Source: a bacterium (GTDB lineage: Bacteria; Patescibacteriota; Gracilibacteria; BD1-5; UBA6164). Taken from it: a stretch of DNA of 40,450 nucleotides. Location: positions 1 through 40,450 of the forward strand of contig JAGXIV010000018.1 of the NCBI GenBank assembly GCA_024635485.1. Direction: 5' to 3'. The translations under genes and the position numbers were made by a program. The notes beneath the pieces were generated by a model, which saw nothing but the letters and a program-made list of their open reading frames with translations, did no database searches and had not been told where the DNA came from. This document shows positions 38,306-40,450 of this stretch, one piece after another (position 1 is the first letter of the stretch; each line of letters begins with the position of its first letter).

Positions 38306-40450
38306 TTGAAAAAAATATTTTGAATCCTCATATTCTGGCTTCTTACTTTGAGTACTACTTTTTGATCGAGTGCTTTAGTTGAAGATATATTTTCTGACAT
38401 TTCCTCTGATTATATATATAGAGATGAACTTCAAACTCTCTATGATAGAGGAATGATTATTCCTGATGCTTCTGCTCGTTTTAATCCTGAAGCATTTTTG
38501 AATCGTGATGAATTTGTGTGAATTTCAATGGAGGTTATATGTGAGAGATGTATCGCTCCTCATACTGATTATGCCCTTATCGAAGAGTTTGCCAATACTG
38601 AGGTATATTTTGATATCAATCCCACTAATCCATATTTTTATTGTGTTGCTGAAGCAGATAAACAAAACTATGTACGGGGGTATGATATTTCCCAAAGCTG
38701 TGAAAATGGAACAACTCGTTTTTGAGAGCGACCATTTTGTCCCACAAACAGAATAAATTTAGAGGAAGCAGTTGCAGTACTTCTTCGTAATTCGGGTATT
38801 TTTACTATAGATGATAATCAAGCAGTGATATCTGGAATACTCTCTGGAACCATTACTCAAACACTTTGAAATGATGTCACTCCTACTGATGGAAATGGAA
38901 ATCCATATACCTTTTATGGATATATAAAAAAAGCACTTAATTATGAAATCACAGAATATGATACTGCATGAAATGAAAAAATCCTTAAACTTCTAGAAAC
39001 AGATTCTACTGGAGCTATAAATCCTAAACAATCTATCACTAAAGAGCAGTTTTTGAGAATGTCTTATATCGCTCTCAAATCTAATAGTTGTAATGAGCTT
39101 TCAAATGAAGAACTTGCTCTGAAAATGAATATTTTTGAAAAATCATGTCAGCCGTGACAAGTGAATTGTACACTTTCAGATTTAAATGATCCTGTTGATA
39201 CTTATGATTTTGATGCTGATGCACAATGAATATGTGAACTATGAATAGAAGAACCAAGTGGATATGTATGGAGATTTATACATGTTGATACTGGTCAAGA
39301 GCTGTTTCGTTATTGAAAATTTATTGATAACTTTGAACTTAATTTAGCATGAGAATGGAAGGTCATGCTTAGAGTTGTAGATAGATGTTGACAGAGTAGT
39401 GAAGTTTATTCTACTATTATTGTTGATACTTGAGATCTTTCACCTCAACAAATAGATGTGAGTATTGATGTATATGATGATAGTTGTGCTTCGATTACAG
39501 CAAATTGTCCTACTATTGATTTCACGAGTGGGGAAACTGATGGAGACAATACTTTTGATTTTGGATGAAATGTAGATACGACCTGTAATGTCTGAACAGT
39601 TCAATATAACTGGACCTATACTCACGCAGCGAGTAATACGATACGAAAATCTAGTTGAATATTTCAAGATAATAAAGTATTTGATATTGATGGACTCTGG
39701 AATATCAAACTTGATGTTCGAGACTGATGTGGAAATACTGGAAGTGAGCAAATGACATATACTGTCTATCCTGAGACTCAAGAAACCTTTATTGATCTAG
39801 ATATAGATATTTTTGATGATGCTTGTACGTGAGTAAATGCTAATTGTACAGAAATATTTTTTTCGAGTGAAGAAAGCGATGGAGATAATACCTTTGATTT
39901 TGCCTGAGATGTAGATACGAGTTGCCAGGTTTGAAGTGTGAGCTATAATTGGAAATTTCAGAGATCTGGATCAAGTGAAATACTCACTCGACAGTGAATG
40001 TATGTAGATAATTTTTCATTTTTAGATGCGTGAGTATGGAATATACAACTAGATGTTCGAGATTGATGTGGGCAAACTGCCAGCGAACAGTTAAGCTATA
40101 TTGTTCCAGAAATACAACAAATAGATGTGAGTATTGATGTATTTGATGATATTTGTACTTCGATTACAGCAAATTGTCCTACTATTGATTTCACGAGCGG
40201 AGAGACAGATTGAGACAATACTTTTGATTTTGGATGAAATATAGATACGACCTGTAAGATTTGAACAGTTCAATATAACTGGACCTATACTCACGCAGCG
40301 AGTAATACGACACGAAAATCTAGTTGAATATTTCAAGATAATAAAGTATTTGATATTGATGGACTCTGGAACATCAGACTTGATGTTCGAGACTGATGTG
40401 GAAATACTGGAAGTGAGCAAATGACATATACTGTCTATCCTGAGACTCAA
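38306..40450 (+). CDS. SLH-type surface protein with tandem beta-sandwich repeats (3' end beyond window)
   Basis: 715 residues to the window edge. TTG start gives LKKIFGILIFWLLTLSTTFG, a signal peptide. An S-layer-homology-like domain follows: VEDIFSDIS, YRDELQTLYDRGMIIPDAS and FNPEAFLNRDEF, then a second SLH-like stretch with cysteines. From about residue 380 come PKD/Ig-like repeats of about 110 residues, each starting with an IDVxIDxxDD core and ending LDVRDGCG, with two conserved Cys. Units lie at 39452, 39794 and 40121. Units 1 and 3 are nearly identical at DNA level; unit 2 is divergent. Units 1 and 3 show a GGA/TGA swap at one codon. Probably the cell's surface layer or adhesin. Confidence 0.85.
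39452..40450 (+). repeat. Coding tandem repeats of the SLH-type protein
   Basis: Three units: 39452-39793, 39794-40120 and 40121-40450 (cut by window). Units 1 and 3 are offset by exactly 669 bases (223 codons) and differ at only scattered positions. Unit 2 shares the pattern (SDGDNTFDF, LDVRDGCG) but is much diverged. An A-B-A-type pattern suggests a two-unit duplication that extends beyond the window. Confidence 0.9.

Noticed and set aside
1-40450. Pervasive pseudogenisation (every gene broken by TGA).
   Set aside because: Frames stay open across TGA for full family length with all motifs intact, and TGA falls on conserved glycines; recoding explains it, decay does not.
1-40450. UGA as tryptophan (table 4) or as selenocysteine.
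   Set aside because: TGA aligns with Gly in Walker A, LSGGE, HxGH and GDS motifs. Trp positions (e.g. NWQW) are TGG, and TGA is far too frequent and has no associated SECIS-like structure.
39440-40450. Two similar minus-strand ORFs (113 and 119 residues) near the window end, looking like a gene family.
   Set aside because: They are reverse-strand shadows of repeats 1 and 3 of the SLH-type protein; their likeness only reflects the coding repeat.
1-40450. CRISPR arrays, tRNA or rRNA genes, insertion sequences.
   Set aside because: I looked for regular short repeats, cloverleaf arms with CCA-like ends and transposase motifs and saw none; I could not run a covariance search.

Overview
This window reads correctly only if UGA is glycine (translation table 25). 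Under the standard code almost every gene breaks up at in-frame TGA. Read as glycine, the window is tightly packed with intact genes, nearly all ending in TAA (two end in TAG). TGA falls on glycines that protein families keep almost without exception: the Walker A loops of two ATPases, the LSGGE signature of an ABC protein, the HxGH motif of a nucleotidyltransferase and the GDS motif of a lipase. Together with the AT-rich sequence, this points to a Patescibacteria/CPR genome of the Absconditabacteria (SR1) or Gracilibacteria (BD1-5) type. I cannot tell which of the two. I saw no rRNA, tRNA, CRISPR array or insertion sequence.

Layout. 1-1,733: the end of an RND efflux gene, a pilin-like adhesin (A) and a remnant of a second RND 3' end. 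1,761-4,930 (minus): DUF2256, a photolyase, an exported protein and a small unknown protein. 4,999-6,525 (plus): AI-2E family permease, a two-helix membrane protein and CsbD. 6,714-8,240: pilin B with an FGE/lectin-fold head. 8,285-13,612: a cryptochrome-like photolyase, topoisomerase IB, a mutarotase, a small lipoprotein and an iron-sulfur PhrB-type photolyase. 13,609-16,642 (minus): a ParB-like protein, DUF2461, and a compact three-gene winged-helix/HEPN cassette that looks like a defence or toxin module. 16,885-17,994 (minus): a MutY lacking its Fe-S cysteines. 18,064-22,985 (plus): DUF2177, DUF1295, then a TesA/YbbA/YbbP-like lipase and ABC exporter set. 23,083-24,447: pilin C with a LamG head. 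24,456-26,664: three envelope proteins. 26,661-28,440 (minus): a riboflavin/FAD operon whose kinase-adenylyltransferase has reversed domain order. 28,540-30,967: pilin D and the PilB/GspE ATPase. 31,138-32,966: an MFS transporter and a small membrane protein. 33,022-37,643 (minus): a five-gene operon from a VirD4/TraG-like ATPase to RsmI. 37,836-40,450: a TrmH-family methyltransferase and a large SLH-repeat surface protein that runs off the window.

Themes. Much of the coding capacity goes to the cell surface: four prepilin-like proteins with exchangeable C-terminal heads, a pilus ATPase, an SLH/tandem-repeat protein and several exported proteins. This would suit an attached, host-dependent life. 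A second theme is repair of light and oxidative damage: three photolyase-superfamily genes and MutY. FMN/FAD synthesis genes lie in the same window, and photolyases use FAD. The likeliest new biology is the HEPN/winged-helix cassette (14,853-16,642), the variable-head pilin family and the RFK-RibL fusion.
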